From Flavobacterium tagetis (GTDB taxonomy: Bacteria; Bacteroidota; Bacteroidia; Flavobacteriales; Flavobacteriaceae), in the NCBI RefSeq assembly GCF_016735615.1, contig NZ_JAERSF010000001.1, positions 930,001 through 994,000 on the forward strand: DNA of 64,000 bases. Reading direction: 5' to 3'. The notes beneath the pieces are model-generated. The model had not been told where the DNA came from. It worked only from the letters and a program-made list of their open reading frames with translations, and ran no database searches. Below are positions 28,911-37,341 of this stretch, piece after piece; the first letter of the stretch is position 1, and each line of letters starts with the position of its first letter. Both the position numbers and the translations under genes were made by a program.

Positions 28911-30545
28911 TTATTTTTTAGACATCTTTTCTGCCATTAATAAGGCATTGTAAGCATTTACCATCTTAGCGGTTTTTGATGATTCTGAAGAAGAAACAGC
29001 TGCTGGTTTTTCTCCAGGATTTTCACTTTTTCCTAAAACAACCGTTGAAGGAAGCGCTACTCCAGAGTCCATTAAAATCTTTTTAACTTGAGCCGCTTTT
29101 AATTTTGGATAGTACGAACGAATTAAAGCTGCAACACCTGCTGCATTTGGAGATGCCATTGATGTTCCTTGCAAATACTTGTATTTATTGTTCGGAACCG
29201 TTGCATAAATTTCTTCACCTGGAGCAAAAACGTCTACGTTTATTTTTCCAAAGTTTGAAAATGAAGCCACAACATTTTCTCCGTATGATTTATTGATAGC
29301 TCCAATTGTAATTAAATTATCTGCAAATTCTTTTACGTTGTCTTTAGAATCGTTTGGATAATTGATGTTTTTTGTTTCATCGATATTGTAACCGTCGTTA
29401 CCAGCAGCATGAACAATTAAAACATCTTTTTTAGCTGCATAAGCAATAGCATCATAAACCCATTGTTTGTGTGGAGAGAAGCTTTTTCCAAAACTTCCGT
29501 TGATTACTTTTGCTCCATTGTCTACTGCGTAACGAATTGCCAAAGCAATATCTTTATCGTACTCATCTCCATCTGGAACCGCTCTCACAGTTAAGATTTC
29601 AACGTTTGTCGCTACTCCATCTCCTCCTAAATTATTCCCTCTAACTTGAGCAATAATTCCAGCAACGTGAGTTCCATGAAGCGCTTTCTCTTTGTCTGGA
29701 CCAAAAACAATATTATTTCCATAATGATTGTTTTTAATGTCTTCTGGATTATCTCCTACGATTTTTCTTCCGTCGTAATCTTTATTTAAATTATATTTTA
29801 ACTGATCTTCAACTTGTTCTGCATACTCATTTAATTCAGCTTCTGGGTCAAAAGTTGGTCCAGCATTTGTGAAAATCTGAGTCATAATTCTTTTACTTTC
29901 TAAAACTTTTGGATTTGCCGAAGTAATTGTGCTTAAATCTTCAAGTTTATAATCCGCTTTATTCAATTCTTTTTTAATGGTATTATGAATATCTAATAAA
30001 CGGTCTACTTGTTGTTTATCCAGTAAAGCTTCTCCATACTTTTCATTATATTGTGCTAAAGCTGCTTTATATTCTGCAGAACCGTCATCAGCTTTTTTTG
30101 CAATACGAGTCATTTCTAGATTTTCATGAACAGCATCTCCAAGGAAATTCCATCCGTGAACATCATCGATAAAACCATTTTTATCATCATCGATTCCGTT
30201 TCCTGGAATTTCTTTAGTATTTGTCCAGATCATTCCTTTTAAGTCTTCATGCTCAATATCAACACCAGAATCTACAATTCCTATAATTACTTTTTGTCCT
30301 TTTTTACCTTGTAGTAATTCAGCATAAGCTTTGTCAACGCTCATTCCTGGAATTGAGTCTTTGATTAAATCAAGATGACTCCATCTTTTTAATTCGTTTT
30401 CGGTAAGAGGAGCTTTTTTTACAACTGTCGCGGGTGCTTTAATAAACTCTTTTGATGTTGAAACCTGCGCCTGAACTGTAGCGCTACATCCTGCTAAAAC
30501 AAGCAATGCAAAAGCAGTTAATTTAATAGGTTTTATATGACTCAT
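28911..30545 (-). CDS. S8 subtilisin-like serine protease, lipoprotein
   Basis: The 544-residue protein has an apparent lipoprotein signal (LLVLAGCSA, Cys20). The catalytic triad is Asp92 (GIVDSGVD), His290 (HGTHVAGI) and Ser462 (GTSMASP), with the oxyanion Asn in HAAGNDG. About 200 residues separate Asp and His, against some 30-40 in plain subtilisins. The insert is charged and mostly helical (ALAQYNEKYGEALLDKQQ and later segments) and includes a DDDKNGFIDD stretch that could bind calcium. The likely location is the periplasmic face or outer membrane. The protein has no T9SS tail. It precedes the M1 peptidase gene by 64 bp. Confidence 0.92.
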   Translation of the reverse strand: MSHIKPIKLTAFALLVLAGCSATVQAQVSTSKEFIKAPATVVKKAPLTENELKRWSHLDLIKDSIPGMSVDKAYAELLQGKKGQKVIIGIVDSGVDIEHEDLKGMIWTNTKEIPGNGIDDDKNGFIDDVHGWNFLGDAVHENLEMTRIAKKADDGSAEYKAALAQYNEKYGEALLDKQQVDRLLDIHNTIKKELNKADYKLEDLSTITSANPKVLESKRIMTQIFTNAGPTFDPEAELNEYAEQVEDQLKYNLNKDYDGRKIVGDNPEDIKNNHYGNNIVFGPDKEKALHGTHVAGIIAQVRGNNLGGDGVATNVEILTVRAVPDGDEYDKDIALAIRYAVDNGAKVINGSFGKSFSPHKQWVYDAIAYAAKKDVLIVHAAGNDGYNIDETKNINYPNDSKDNVKEFADNLITIGAINKSYGENVVASFSNFGKINVDVFAPGEEIYATVPNNKYKYLQGTSMASPNAAGVAALIRSYYPKLKAAQVKKILMDSGVALPSTVVLGKSENPGEKPAAVSSSESSKTAKMVNAYNALLMAEKMSKK

Positions 30546-30839
30546 GTATCTGTAATATTAAGTAAAGTTAAAAGATGGGTCTAAATTATGCTTTTTTGTT
30601 ACAAAAAACTAACTGTTAACAATGTGTTATGAAATTTTGACGAAAAATACTAAAAACTAAAATTCTCTCAAACATTTACCATTCAAATCATTATAAATGT
30701 AATTGTATTCATTCAAAAATATACTCATAATGCTTTGAACGGTAAAAAAATCAACAAATAATATAGTCTTTACGGCATCCCGTAAGGTTTACCAGTTTAA
30801 ATCGAGTATACTTGCGCGACCTAATCCTAAATTTATTCT
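30546..30839. other. Divergent intergenic region upstream of the first LRR gene
   Basis: This 294-bp gap between the S8 protease and the LRR gene is AT-rich. Its right end carries the palindromic promoter module described separately at 30770-30814. Nothing else coding or structured was seen. Confidence 0.5.
30770..30814 (+). promoter_or_regulatory. Palindromic promoter module A (TTACGG-CATC-CCGTAA plus TATACTTG)
   Basis: The perfect 6-bp palindrome arms at 30770-30785 stand with their first base 37 bp before the first base of TATACTTG (30807-30814). The TATACTTG box in turn begins 33 bp before the ATG at 30840. The same layout precedes the other two LRR genes. The TATACTTG box fits the Bacteroidota -7 element. 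The palindrome covers the region where the -33 element would lie, so it may be a regulator's operator. Confidence 0.72.
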
Positions 30840-33800
30840 ATGAAGACAAAACTACTCTTATTGCTGTTACTGGCAAGTTTTTCTATCAATGCTCAAACCA
30901 ACTTAGTCTTAAATGGCTCGTTTGAAAAATGGTCAGGAAATACTTTGCCTAACAACTGGACTACTACCAATGCTGTATATCAAATTTCGGATACACAAGG
31001 ATCTTACGTTGCAAAATTATTCTACAACGCTGCATCTCCTAAAGTAACAACTCAGGTACCAATGAAAGCGGGTGTTACTTATACAGTGAAGTTTAGGTAT
31101 AAATATGTTTCTTCTAATTACAGCGGGCAACATCCTATTGCATTAAACATATCACAAACTGGAAGCGGAAGCACTTTATCTACCAGCGCTTTTGCAACAA
31201 ACAATTTATGGACTGAAAAAGTAACTGAGTTTACTGCTGACTCCAATTTATCTTATGATTTATCTATTTCAACTTTTAGTTTTGACGGACAATCTTTTGA
31301 GGTTTTAATTGATGCTGTTCAGGTCTATGTTAAGGGGACTGAGCAATATACTGCTATTCCTAGTTTAAATTTTGAAAAAAAACTAATCGCTCTTGGTTAT
31401 GACTCTGGAGCAACAGATGGGAAGGTGCCGACTATTAACATTAATGAATTAACTTTTTTAGATGTTTCAAATAATGCTATAGGTGACTTAACAGGTATTC
31501 AAGATTTTGTGTCTTTAACTGGTTTAGATTGCAGCCAAACAGGCTTAACTACATTAGATGTTAGCAAAAACGTTAATTTAACTAGACTAGATTGTCATGG
31601 TAACAGTTTAAAAACATTAAACGTTAGTAAAAATGTGAACCTATCTTTTTTATCATGCGAATCTAATTATTTAGAAAGTATTGATGTAAAATCGAATATT
31701 GCTCTTAAATACTTGCTATGCGGTAACAATGGAGGTAATAATGCCATTTCTTCTTTAGATTTATCACAGAATATTAATCTTCTGGAATTACGCGCTAATC
31801 GCCAAAAACTATCAACTATAGATGTATCAAAAAACATCGCCCTAAAAGGTTTAGATGTTTCTTCCAACTCAATATCTTCTTTAAATTTATCTTCAAATCC
31901 TAATTTAGAATCTTTAATGTTTAGTGAAAATAAATTATCAACACTAGACATTAGCAATAATAAACTTCTTAAATATCTAGAATGCAGTTCAAACGAATTA
32001 ACTTCATTGGATTTAAGCAAACATACTGCATTAATATTTCTGAACTGTTTCAATAATAAGCTGAAAAGTCTCAATATCAAAAATGGAAATAATGCGAATT
32101 TTGAATTGAATGATGGCATTCCGTTTACAGATATGTATACAGTTATGTCAAGACCTTATTACAGTTCTTTCTTAAACAATGTAGATTTAACTTGTATTCA
32201 GGTAGATAACACTGCTTATTCTAACACTGCTTGGTCCTCAATAAAAAATGCTTTCACTTATTATAACACTTTAGACTGTTCACTTTCTACTATCCTTGTA
32301 GACCCAAAGTTTGAGGATAAATTAATAGCCCTGCAAATTGATAAAGATGGTAAAAACGGAAGTGTCTTGAATTCTAGCATTAATAATATTACTGCTTTAG
32401 ATCTTTCAAACAGTTCAATTACCGATTTAAGCGGAATAGAAGGTTTTACTGCTTTAAAAAGTTTAAACGTATCAGGAAATGCATTAAAAAAATTAGATAT
32501 TTCTAAAAATACAGCCTTAATTACCTTAAATACTTCTGGTAATCCTGCTTTAACTTGCATTCAAGTTGCTAATCTTGATGCTGTGGCAAATTGGAATGTT
32601 ACAAAAGACAATACAACAACTTTTAACCTTGACTGTAACGTTTATACACTTATTCCTAATTCTAACTTTGAAGATTATCTTATTTCTCTAGGCATTGACA
32701 GAGATGGTAAAAATGGAAAAGTAATTACCGAAAACATTCAGAATCTTTCTACCTTTAGTGCAAATGGAAAAAACATTACAGACTTTACAGGAATTCAAGA
32801 TTTCAAGTCTCTAACATCATTATTTGTAGAAAATAACAAAGCTACAAAAATTGACGTTTCTAAAAATACAGCTTTAAAGACGTTAAGTCTATATGGAAAT
32901 AAACTATCAGATATTGATGTTTCTAAAAATACAGCTTTAACTTATTTAAACATTGACGATAATTTGCTAACAAGCATTAATCTGACTAAAAATACAGAAT
33001 TAACAACTTTCTCATCTTCTGGCAATAAACTGACAAGCATAGATGTTTCTCAAAATACTAAGTTAAATAATCTGTGGGTATCCTCAAATTCATTGGCTAG
33101 CTTAGATGTTTCTAAAAATCTAGAATTGGTTCAATTGTCTTGTGGTAACAACCAAATAAGAACACTAGATCTTTCTAAAAACACTAAATTAACATCAATA
33201 TCTATAGGTGGAAACAAACTAGTAAATCTGAATCTTAAAAATGGTAACAATACCATTGTCCAATCTCTATATCTAGTAGGTAATCCAAATTTAACTTGTA
33301 TTCAAGTAGATGATGTCGCATATGCCAATAAAAACTGGGCAGATAGAAAAGATGCAACAGCAACTTATTCTTCATCTGCGTGTCCAACTATTGTTCCCTA
33401 CACTCTAATTCCTGATTCAAATTTTGAAGACAAATTAATTGCAATAGGTATCGATAAAGACGGAAAAAATGGAAAAGTTGAATCAACCAGTATTGCCATT
33501 TTAGGTACGTTAAATGTTTCAAACAGCAACATTAAAGATTTAACTGGAATTGAAGACTTTGCTTCATTAACTTCACTTGACTGCAGCGGCAATCAATTGA
33601 AAACAATTAATGTTGCTAAAAATATTGCTCTGACAAAATTAAATGTCAGCAAAAATCAATTGACGACTTTGGATGTCTCTGCCATTGCGTTGCTAGAAGA
33701 TCTAAACATTAGCAATAATGCATTTACATTTGTAAGCATTTACAACAACCCACGTTTAAGCCGTTTAAACTGTAGCAATAATGCTATCACATCATTAAGC

Positions 33801-36389
33801 ATTTCTGACAAAACAAATCTTACTGCTTTAAGCGCAAGTTTTAATAAAATTAGAAACTTAGATGTTTCTAAAAATACAATGCTGAAAGAATTGGATTGTG
33901 CTTCTAATGACATGTATAATCTAAACTTACAGAATGGAAACAACGTAAATATGCAAGGTATGATTTTCGGAAATTTCACTGAAAACCCTAATTTACTTTG
34001 TATTCAAGTTGACGATGCAGCATTTTCTAATGACAAATGGATTGCTAAAGATGCAATAGCAAGTTATTCGACTATAGCATGTGGAAACCATACAGGTTAT
34101 ACAACAATTCCAGATTCTAAATTTGAAGATAAATTAATCGCATTAGGCATTGATAAAGACGGAAAGAATGGCAAAGTTGCTACGATGAGCATTAACAATG
34201 TGACTACTCTAAATGTATCAAAAAGTGAAATTGCAGATTTAACTGGTATTGCAGATTTTACTTCATTAGTTTCATTAGACTGTAGCAATAATACGCTTAC
34301 AAAAATCGATTTATCTAAAAATCTTGCATTGACAAATGTAAATGTAACTAAGAATCAATTAAGCATTTTAGATCTTTCTAAAAACACAAAACTTACCATC
34401 TTAAGCGCAAGTTTTAATAAAATTGAAAGTTTAGATGTTTCTAAAAATATCGCTTTAAAAGAAATCGATTGTGCTAGCAACAATATGTATAACTTGAATT
34501 TGAAGAATGGTAACAATGTGAATATGCAAAGAGTAATTTTTGGAAATTTCACTGAAAATCCTAATTTGCTTTGTATTCAAGTTGATGATGCAGCTTTTTC
34601 TAACCAAAATTGGATCGCTAAAGATGCAACTGCATCGTATTCTTCTCAAGCTTGTCCGGTGAACTTAAGATACACATTAATTCCAGATCCAAATTTTGAA
34701 AAATTATTAATTGCCAACAAAATTGATACGGATGGTGAAAATGGAAAAGTTCTAACTTCAAATATTTCAAAAATAACATATTTGAATCTTTATGATGCTA
34801 CAATAAAAGTGTCTGATTTAACAGGTATACAAGATTTTACATCTTTATCAACTTTATATTGCTACTCTGCTTCATTAACATCTTTAGATTTATCTAAAAA
34901 CGTAAACTTGACAATGGTTGACTTTTCAACTAATAAATTAACCTCTGTAGATTTATCTGCTAACACCAATTTAACAGCCGTAGTAGCCTATAATAATGAA
35001 TTAGCAAGTTTAGACGTTTCTAAAAACACTGCTTTAAAATCTTTAAGTGTTTATCGAAATAAATTAACCAGCTTAAATATTTCTAAAAACACCGCATTAA
35101 CAAGTTTAGATGCTTCTAGCAATCAGATAAGCAATTTAGATATTAGTACAAATACAAATCTAACAAAAATAGATGTTTTCAATAATCAACTAACTTCTTT
35201 GGATTTTTCTAAAAATCTGCTTCTGAAAGAAGTAAGAATTAGTAATAATAAGTTCGAAAACATAAGTGTATCTAATCTTAACGCTCTAACATCTTTATCA
35301 GCAAATGACAATCTACTTACTGCAATTGACATATCTCGAAACACTGGATTAATTGCTCTTGAAATGTCTAATAACAAATTAAGTGCGATTGATGTTTCAT
35401 CAAATACTGCTCTTACTGCTCTAGGTGTTTCGAATAATCAATTAAAAACTTTAGATATCACAAAAAACAAAGCTTTGGTTGGTCTTTATGCAAATAATAA
35501 CCAATTAACAAGCTTGGATATGAGAAATGGAAAAAATACATTGATACAAAATTACAATTTATCACTTGGCACTAATCCACAATTATACTGCATTCTTGTT
35601 GACGATGTTACTTATGCAAATGCCAATTGGTCTTCTAGAAAAGATGCAATTGCTAAATACAATACAGAATGTACTGGCGAATTAACTTTAGCTTCAAATA
35701 ACTTTACTGTAGAAACTAAAGGCGAATCTTGTTTAGGTGAAAATAATGGAGAGATTAGCATTGTTGGAAAAGCTTCATTTGCTTATAATGCAACGATAAA
35801 CGACAAGCCTTACACGTTTACAAACAATGCTTTAAAAGTTACAGCATTAACTCCAGGAGTTTACAAAATTAAGATTACTATTCCTGAGACAATTTTTGAG
35901 CAAATTTTTAATGTAACCATTCAGAAAGGAGCAACGACTACAGGAAAATCCGAGGTAAGCGCTAAAAATGTAAATGTTGAAATTACAGAAGGAACTGCTC
36001 CTTTTACAGTATTTGTTGATGGTAGAGAACAATTCCAGACAACAGACAACAATTTTACAGTTGCTCTAGATAAAGCTGGATTAGTTGAAGTAGCAACCGC
36101 AAAAGCTTGCGAAGGTGTTTTTGCTAAAAAAGTTACTTCTTACGAATTAGGAACAATGCTTTCGGCTTATCCAAATCCTACTTTTGGCAGTATCGAAATC
36201 GAAATTCCTAATACAAAAACTGAAGTTTTAATTGAATTATACAACTTTGGCGGTCAATTAGTTTCTAAAAGAAATTACAATACCGAAAGTGGTAGAGCAA
36301 TTTTAAATCTTGAAAATTTACCATCAGGAATTTATGCTGCTAAAATCTATTTGGAAACTCCAGAGTACATTAAAATCATAAAAAAATAA
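30840..36389 (+). CDS. Giant T9SS-secreted leucine-rich repeat protein (InlJ-like repeats), 1849 aa
   Basis: The signal peptide ends SINAQT. Residues 20-165 look like a carbohydrate-binding jelly roll (NLVLNGSFEKWSGNTLPNNWTT, CBM4_9-like). Six LRR blocks begin near residues 171, 482, 601, 853, 1086 and 1277. Each starts with a helical cap of type IPDxNFExxLIxxGIDxDGxNGxV, continues with 21-residue repeats (LTSLDVSKNTALT) bearing a partial Cys/Asn ladder, and most end NPNLxCIQVDDxxYxNxxW. The repeat length and Cys positions resemble Listeria internalin InlJ. A non-LRR region (about 1620-1760) and a Por tail (AYPNPTFGSIEIE) end the protein. It is secreted by the T9SS and anchored or shed; adhesion or glycan binding is inference. 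Confidence 0.9.
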   Translation: MKTKLLLLLLLASFSINAQTNLVLNGSFEKWSGNTLPNNWTTTNAVYQISDTQGSYVAKLFYNAASPKVTTQVPMKAGVTYTVKFRYKYVSSNYSGQHPIALNISQTGSGSTLSTSAFATNNLWTEKVTEFTADSNLSYDLSISTFSFDGQSFEVLIDAVQVYVKGTEQYTAIPSLNFEKKLIALGYDSGATDGKVPTININELTFLDVSNNAIGDLTGIQDFVSLTGLDCSQTGLTTLDVSKNVNLTRLDCHGNSLKTLNVSKNVNLSFLSCESNYLESIDVKSNIALKYLLCGNNGGNNAISSLDLSQNINLLELRANRQKLSTIDVSKNIALKGLDVSSNSISSLNLSSNPNLESLMFSENKLSTLDISNNKLLKYLECSSNELTSLDLSKHTALIFLNCFNNKLKSLNIKNGNNANFELNDGIPFTDMYTVMSRPYYSSFLNNVDLTCIQVDNTAYSNTAWSSIKNAFTYYNTLDCSLSTILVDPKFEDKLIALQIDKDGKNGSVLNSSINNITALDLSNSSITDLSGIEGFTALKSLNVSGNALKKLDISKNTALITLNTSGNPALTCIQVANLDAVANWNVTKDNTTTFNLDCNVYTLIPNSNFEDYLISLGIDRDGKNGKVITENIQNLSTFSANGKNITDFTGIQDFKSLTSLFVENNKATKIDVSKNTALKTLSLYGNKLSDIDVSKNTALTYLNIDDNLLTSINLTKNTELTTFSSSGNKLTSIDVSQNTKLNNLWVSSNSLASLDVSKNLELVQLSCGNNQIRTLDLSKNTKLTSISIGGNKLVNLNLKNGNNTIVQSLYLVGNPNLTCIQVDDVAYANKNWADRKDATATYSSSACPTIVPYTLIPDSNFEDKLIAIGIDKDGKNGKVESTSIAILGTLNVSNSNIKDLTGIEDFASLTSLDCSGNQLKTINVAKNIALTKLNVSKNQLTTLDVSAIALLEDLNISNNAFTFVSIYNNPRLSRLNCSNNAITSLSISDKTNLTALSASFNKIRNLDVSKNTMLKELDCASNDMYNLNLQNGNNVNMQGMIFGNFTENPNLLCIQVDDAAFSNDKWIAKDAIASYSTIACGNHTGYTTIPDSKFEDKLIALGIDKDGKNGKVATMSINNVTTLNVSKSEIADLTGIADFTSLVSLDCSNNTLTKIDLSKNLALTNVNVTKNQLSILDLSKNTKLTILSASFNKIESLDVSKNIALKEIDCASNNMYNLNLKNGNNVNMQRVIFGNFTENPNLLCIQVDDAAFSNQNWIAKDATASYSSQACPVNLRYTLIPDPNFEKLLIANKIDTDGENGKVLTSNISKITYLNLYDATIKVSDLTGIQDFTSLSTLYCYSASLTSLDLSKNVNLTMVDFSTNKLTSVDLSANTNLTAVVAYNNELASLDVSKNTALKSLSVYRNKLTSLNISKNTALTSLDASSNQISNLDISTNTNLTKIDVFNNQLTSLDFSKNLLLKEVRISNNKFENISVSNLNALTSLSANDNLLTAIDISRNTGLIALEMSNNKLSAIDVSSNTALTALGVSNNQLKTLDITKNKALVGLYANNNQLTSLDMRNGKNTLIQNYNLSLGTNPQLYCILVDDVTYANANWSSRKDAIAKYNTECTGELTLASNNFTVETKGESCLGENNGEISIVGKASFAYNATINDKPYTFTNNALKVTALTPGVYKIKITIPETIFEQIFNVTIQKGATTTGKSEVSAKNVNVEITEGTAPFTVFVDGREQFQTTDNNFTVALDKAGLVEVATAKACEGVFAKKVTSYELGTMLSAYPNPTFGSIEIEIPNTKTEVLIELYNFGGQLVSKRNYNTESGRAILNLENLPSGIYAAKIYLETPEYIKIIKK

Positions 36390-36392
36390 AAA

Positions 36393-37094
36393 ATGAAGAA
36401 TTCTATATACCTGTCAATAATCTGTTTAGTATTTGCAGCCTGTGGAAGTGGAGGCGGAGATGATCCTGTTACTCCACCAACAGCAAACACAGCTCCTACA
36501 GTACCTGTATTGAGCATACCTGCAGACAATAAATTATGTTTAGACAATAATGTTTCTTTTCAGTGGAATGCTTCAACTGATGAACAAAAAGATGCTATTG
36601 TTTATCAGATTCAAATTGCAAAAGACAATGCATTTGCTCAACTTGTTAACACATTAGATAATTCATCTCTTTCAACAAGCGGTTTACCATTAGAAAAAAA
36701 CACTGCTTATTATTGGAGAGTAAAAGCAACAGATGCTAAAGGATTATCTAGTGCTTATTCTTCAACATTCAAGTTTTATACTGCTGGTACAGCTGTTGTA
36801 AATCATTTGCCGTTTGCTCCAGAAATAATATCTCCAGCAATCAATGCGGCCTTGAGCGCATCAACTGCAACTTTAACTTGGAATGCTTCTGATGTTGATC
36901 TTTCTGATGTTCTTACTTATGATGTTTATTTTGGAACTGCAAATCCGCCAACAGCAAAAGTTAGCGAGAACGCAAGTTCAAAATCATTTGAAGTTGCGCT
37001 TCAACCAACAACACAGTATTACTGGAAAATTGTCGTAAAAGACAATAAAGGTGGTGAAACCGTAGGTCAAGTTTGGAAATTCAAAACCAACTAA
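36393..37094 (+). CDS. Lipoprotein with two fibronectin type III-like domains
   Basis: The 233-residue lipoprotein (lipobox FAAC, Cys17, then GSGGGDD) has a Pro/Thr linker. Two Ig/FN3-like domains follow, each with the WNAS and YYWRVKATDAKGLSS or YYWKIVVKDNKGG strands typical of Bacteroidota SusE/FN3-type modules. It starts 3 bp after the giant LRR stop, so the pair is co-transcribed and translationally close. A role as a surface partner of the LRR protein is plausible but unproven. Confidence 0.82.
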   Translation: MKNSIYLSIICLVFAACGSGGGDDPVTPPTANTAPTVPVLSIPADNKLCLDNNVSFQWNASTDEQKDAIVYQIQIAKDNAFAQLVNTLDNSSLSTSGLPLEKNTAYYWRVKATDAKGLSSAYSSTFKFYTAGTAVVNHLPFAPEIISPAINAALSASTATLTWNASDVDLSDVLTYDVYFGTANPPTAKVSENASSKSFEVALQPTTQYYWKIVVKDNKGGETVGQVWKFKTN

Positions 37095-37122
37095 ACCTTA
37101 AAAATTACAATTAGTTAAAATC

Positions 37123-37161
37123 AAAAATCCCATTTTCAACAAATGAAAATGGGATTTTTTT
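37123..37161 (+). terminator. Terminator of LRR-lipoprotein operon (AAATCCCATTTTC stem)
   Basis: AAAAATCCCATTTTC / GAAAATGGGATTTTT is followed by a T-run. The same stem core ends the next two LRR genes, suggesting the terminator was copied with them. Confidence 0.88.
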
Positions 37162-37187
37162 GTAACGTACTGATTCTATTTGTTTCG

Positions 37188-37232
37188 TTACGTCTTTCCG
37201 TAAAGAAATCTAAAACGAAATTTGTATAATTG
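37188..37232 (+). promoter_or_regulatory. Palindromic promoter module B (TTACGT-CTTT-CCGTAA plus TATAATTG)
   Basis: Same layout as modules A and C: the palindrome is at 37188-37203 (one base off perfect) and TATAATTG at 37225-37232, again 37 bp from first base to first base. The position where the paralogues have ATG (33 bp on) is here ATA at 37258. Confidence 0.7.
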
Positions 37233-37257
37233 CTCTGGCAAAATCTATAAACAGTTT

Positions 37258-37315
37258 ATAAAAACAAAACTGCTTATTGCTGTTTTTAGCAGGTTTTTCA
37301 ATATAAATTCGTCTC
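37258..37315 (+). pseudogene. Fossil signal-peptide start of an LRR gene
   Basis: The DNA from ATAAAAACAAAACTGC onward aligns with the first codons of the neighbouring LRR genes (ATGAAGACAAAACTACTC in module A). It has ATG changed to ATA and a 2-bp loss (CTACTC to CTGC) that breaks the frame; the match continues through the TTATTGCTGTT and AGGTTTTTC parts. It sits at exactly the promoter-to-start distance of the intact genes. The working start now lies 84 bp further on, at 37342. Confidence 0.65.
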
Positions 37316-37341
37316 AATTAATTAACCCAAATATTAACTCT

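Noticed and set aside
31667..35377. Minus-strand open frames inside the giant LRR gene
   Set aside because: They are shadows caused by the repeated LRR codons; none has a start context or recognised domain.
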